Positions 60,885 through 64,000 of a stretch of 64,000 nucleotides of DNA are shown piece by piece. Source of the stretch: Bradysia coprophila. Lineage: Eukaryota > Arthropoda > Insecta > Diptera > Sciaridae. Where the stretch lies: NCBI RefSeq assembly GCF_014529535.1, contig NW_023503409.1:10416390-10480389 (forward strand). Reading direction: 5' to 3'. The notes below the pieces were generated by a model. It was not told where the DNA came from. It saw nothing but the letters and a program-made list of their open reading frames with translations, and did no database searches. Position 1 is the stretch's first letter, and every line of letters begins with the position of its first letter. The translations under genes were made by a program, and so were the position numbers.

Positions 60885-62827
60885 ATGCCGTTGATGAATA
60901 TTGAAAATAGTTTGAATGGCTCATTGATGATCCTGAATCAATTCAAATGGTTGATTGACTCTTATGTTTTGGTGAGTATTGGCCTCCATCAGAAAGCATT
61001 CGTTTTACCGTACATTTGATGGAATTTATGTGGCCACTTTTTCGTTTAATACGAAAGCGCTCAGTCGAAGCCGTTGATTTTGATAGCATTGACTGCAAGA
61101 GCACTTATCGCGAAATTTTTAATTTTATTTCAAAAACTACCAACCTTGTCTTCCCATTGCAGGATTTTTATACTGAGGAGCACTGGAATCGGTTGCCTAA
61201 AATATGGAAGGCAATGCTGGAGCAAGTTGAACCGGAAATTCTGATCGACTTATTCAAACTGGAATCAGATTCTTCACGAGATCAAATCGTATGGCCTCTA
61301 TCTCTGATCTGTTTGAGGTCTTTGGTACAAAAACTGAACATATCGCGACACAATCAGTATGTCGATAAGGTTAGCTGGACAAGTCACATACTTGATTTAG
61401 GGTGAAGCATTCCTTGTCAAAATGTTCTCCTTCAGAAACACTTGCAGTTGGAACCAATGTGCTATCGTCATGTAAAACTGAAAAACGCATTCAGGAAGCG
61501 AATAAAACCGAAAAAACTTCACGAAATCGAGCGGATGGCAGCATTGTGCTCGAAGACGGCAACCGACTGCCATGTAGAATACGTTTTAGATTTTGGTGCC
61601 GGGCTAGGCCACTTGGCGAGAGTATTAGGATATGGATATGGCCTAAACGTTTGCTGTCTGGAACAGCAAAAGCGACTTAGTGACGAAGCAAAGTTCGTTG
61701 TTCAATCTATCGCTTTTCATTTGTCGAAGTAAAATTTAATTTTCCGCTAGATTGATCGATGAGAATCTGTATCGCACGGCATGCAAGTTTTTGGAATGTG
61801 ATGAAATTAAGAGATTACGCCGTCCTGTTCACTTGAACGTCCAGCTAACAGAATCAACTGATACGGAAAGCCTTCTGAATGTAGGTCATTTTTAACTATT
61901 TTGCAAATGACTGTGGCAAGAGCCGCATACGTGAGGCTTTTGGAAAGGCCGACTGATTATGAATCCAGCATTGCATTGCATTACTAAAGTCGACATTTGG
62001 TTTCAGCAAATTTCCGAGTGTTTCAACATACCAAACGACAAACGGGATAAACTCACCTTTGGAATTGTTGGACTTCATCCTTGCGGTGATTTAGCTGCAA
62101 TATTACTGAACGTTTTCCTAAAGTGTAAAGAAGCTAAGTTCATAAACATTGCTGGATGCTGCTACATGAAAATGACCGACAGGTGATTAGCGCTGTAGCT
62201 GAAGCACTTTGAGTTTAGTTGTAACTTACTGCCAATGTGAATTTCAGTTCCTTCCCACTGAGTAATTATCTAAGACGTCACAGCCTATCCCATTTGAGCT
62301 ACGAAGCCAAAGAAATATCTTGTCACCATCAAGAGATCTACGTACAACGGCTAGCTGACCGGAACTACGACCATTTAATGATCCATTCGTATCGAGCATC
62401 AATCGAAAAAATTATTTCCAAATACTGGCCGCAGCTCAAACACGTTGGATTGAAAAGCATCAAACATTCGCCTGGATTAACATTTTCCGACTACTGTTCG
62501 CGGGCGACGTCACATTTGCGCATCGTGATTTCAGAGGACGAAATATCTTCTGCGAACGTAGAGCGCGATTTAAGATGCTGGAAGAAGATTGTGATATTTT
62601 ACACACTCAGACTGATGCTGGCACCGTTGGTGGAGAGTGTCATTTTGTACGATCGAATGTTGTTCGTCTCGGAGAAACGTAAGACTATCGATGATCATCA
62701 TCACCCAGGACAGATTTTTATCAAACGAAATTTTTCTTTCTTAGATCACTGCGTTCAATCGGAAGCATTATTCGATCCAGTCATATCGCCCCGGAATGTC
62801 GTGATGACAGCTGTTAAGCGTTGTTAA
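60885..62827 (+). CDS. METTL25B: METTL25B/RRNAD1-like methyltransferase
   Basis: Class I SAM-dependent methyltransferase fold; the substrate is not established from sequence. Seven exons: 60885-60971, 61163-61369, 61436-61692, 61751-61880, 62007-62182, 62248-62678, 62745-62827; about 456 residues, near the animal family length. The SAM motif I is VLDFGAGLGHLARVLGY, preceded by the family signature KPKKLHEIERM. LHPCGDLAAILL and NIAGCCYMKMT follow, and the C-terminal SPRNVVMTAVKR matches the family. The 66-nt intron in the penultimate region (62679-62744) keeps frame if retained, adding 22 residues absent in the family. Two donors are weak (GTTAGC at 61,370, GTTCGT at 61,693); the second was chosen because it gives ungapped agreement and a normal 58-nt intron. 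AATAAA is at 62,847. Confidence 0.9.
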
Positions 62828-62869
62828 ATAAGTTTATGAGGAGAACAATAAATAAATTTGTTGGAAACA

Positions 62870-64000
62870 TTTGGACTCATTCATTAAACTTTACTGCTTG
62901 GTTAGAGGCCATTCTTGGGGGAAAAAACGGAATCAATTCGCAGTCGATGTGATGAAATCAAATAAATTAAGTTGAGGATTCGCTAACGATTCCACTACTT
63001 CCAAATTATATTAAATTTTGCGTCCACTTGCGTCCATTGACATTACTCTCTGATCGTAGTAATACTCACTATATGGGATATGAGTATCATTTGGTGTCAT
63101 TTTACCATAAAAATTCAATTTTTTACGAGTATTTTTTGCATTTTATTGACTTACAACCCAAATGAACAGCCGTCCAAATCTCGGCTGTTCACTCCTGCTT
63201 TTACAAGACTAATTGCACCACTTACCATTTACAGCATGAAAGAGATTTACGCTGTCACTGTACCGAAAGAAGTAGTAAAAACTAATTTGTGCACGTCTGT
63301 CCAATGCAACCGATTCTGTTGTACTTTCACTTACGGAGAAATCGGAATTTAACGCTGCGTAATGTTCCAATTAATACATCATACTTTCGGTTGTGCGCTC
63401 ACTGACTGCGAAAAATGATATTCCAAATGAATTCTTCTTAAAGTTATCTCGAAACAGTTTTCTAGCCCACTCTATTTATATCGAGTTTAACCAAAATATT
63501 TTGTGGTTGCATACCTTTATGCTCTGTAGTCGACAAAATTGTAATCAAAATCACTTCAGGGAAAAAATCTCTTTCGAAAATTTGTAAATGCAAATTGTTT
63601 CTAATTCTCCCTAATGTTGTTGTAGTTGATAAATTAACTGTTAAAAACAATTTGCACCACTTGCAACAGACTAGCTACGCAATGAAATAGCAATAAGATA
63701 GTTGGTCGCCACTGTAAGTGATAAATACCACACCTATGTCAGCATTTCACATTCAGCAACGATATTCATCATGTCTACTCTTCCCTTTGATCTCATAATT
63801 GACGCGAATTATTTTACTTCACTTGTTTCAACATACATTTTGCTGTATAAAGACTACATTAGACATAGTGTGATCGCTTATTTTCGTAGTATCGCCTTCG
63901 AAAACGGATGACATAGCCATCGTGAGCTTAAATTCACGACGGCTCCCTACCATTACTTTTTCAGAGAGTTCCGGAGAGAATTTGCAGGCCTGACATGAGC
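62870..64000. other. Gene-free AT-rich stretch to the window end
   Basis: Only chance frames of up to 90 codons are present, with no recognisable domain or splice-supported exon. Confidence 0.45.

Noticed and set aside
61729..61750. 22-nt intron with a good GTAAAA donor in the METTL25B-like gene
   Set aside because: Too short to be spliced by known machinery, and it would insert 12 residues not found in the family.
62679..62744. In-frame 22-codon segment within the METTL25B-like gene
   Set aside because: Bounded by GTAAGA and TTTCTTAG, absent from the family, and removed cleanly as a 66-nt intron.

Overview
This is a 64 kb piece of an AT-rich animal nuclear genome. It is almost certainly from an insect and most likely a fly. 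The genes have GT-AG introns, many only 57-70 nt long, with typical insect splice sites and AATAAA signals. The syndecan transmembrane and cytoplasmic exon reads essentially like the fly protein. I infer a nematoceran (midge or gnat-like) fly from the syndecan match, the very low GC content and the dense small transposons. The sequence alone does not fix the species.

Layout. 1-20.3 kb: no gene found, only dispersed repeats, MITEs, a minisatellite and one long inverted repeat. It may be intergenic or a large upstream intron of syndecan. 21.5-26.8 kb (+): syndecan, missing its signal-peptide exon, followed by an AT-rich stretch to about 30.03 kb that looks like a long 3' UTR. 30.2-31.8 kb: a non-autonomous hAT element and a MITE, both with perfect 8-bp target duplications. 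32.5-39.9 kb (+): a membrane-anchored peptidyl-alpha-hydroxyglycine alpha-amidating lyase (PAL), with an 856-bp near-perfect hairpin in one intron. 42.0-46.2 kb (+): a peroxisomal acyl-CoA oxidase in 11 exons. 46.8-54.3 kb: repeat-rich, with a 145-bp tandem array, a decayed copy of the PDRG1 last exon, and a composite element containing a perfect 161-bp-arm palindrome. 55.3-58.8 kb (+): a secreted trypsin-like serine protease split by a repeat-filled intron. 59.2-62.8 kb: a compact cluster with PDRG1-like and GPANK1-like genes in tandem on the minus strand, and a METTL25B/RRNAD1-like methyltransferase divergent on the plus strand. 62.9-64 kb: nothing recognised.

How the genes relate. These are ordinary eukaryotic housekeeping, secretory and cell-surface genes with no shared pathway. 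The one arrangement that suggests co-regulation is the 59-62.8 kb cluster: a 268-bp divergent promoter region and a 57-bp gap between two same-strand genes. I did not find a convincing undescribed multi-gene system. The most unusual material is the repeat architecture (long near-perfect hairpins, nested elements, a shared palindrome apex motif), the serine protease with no visible activation peptide and a changed oxyanion-hole residue, and the PDRG1 duplicate fragment. All exon boundaries are hand-derived from splice consensus and reading phase; none has transcript support.
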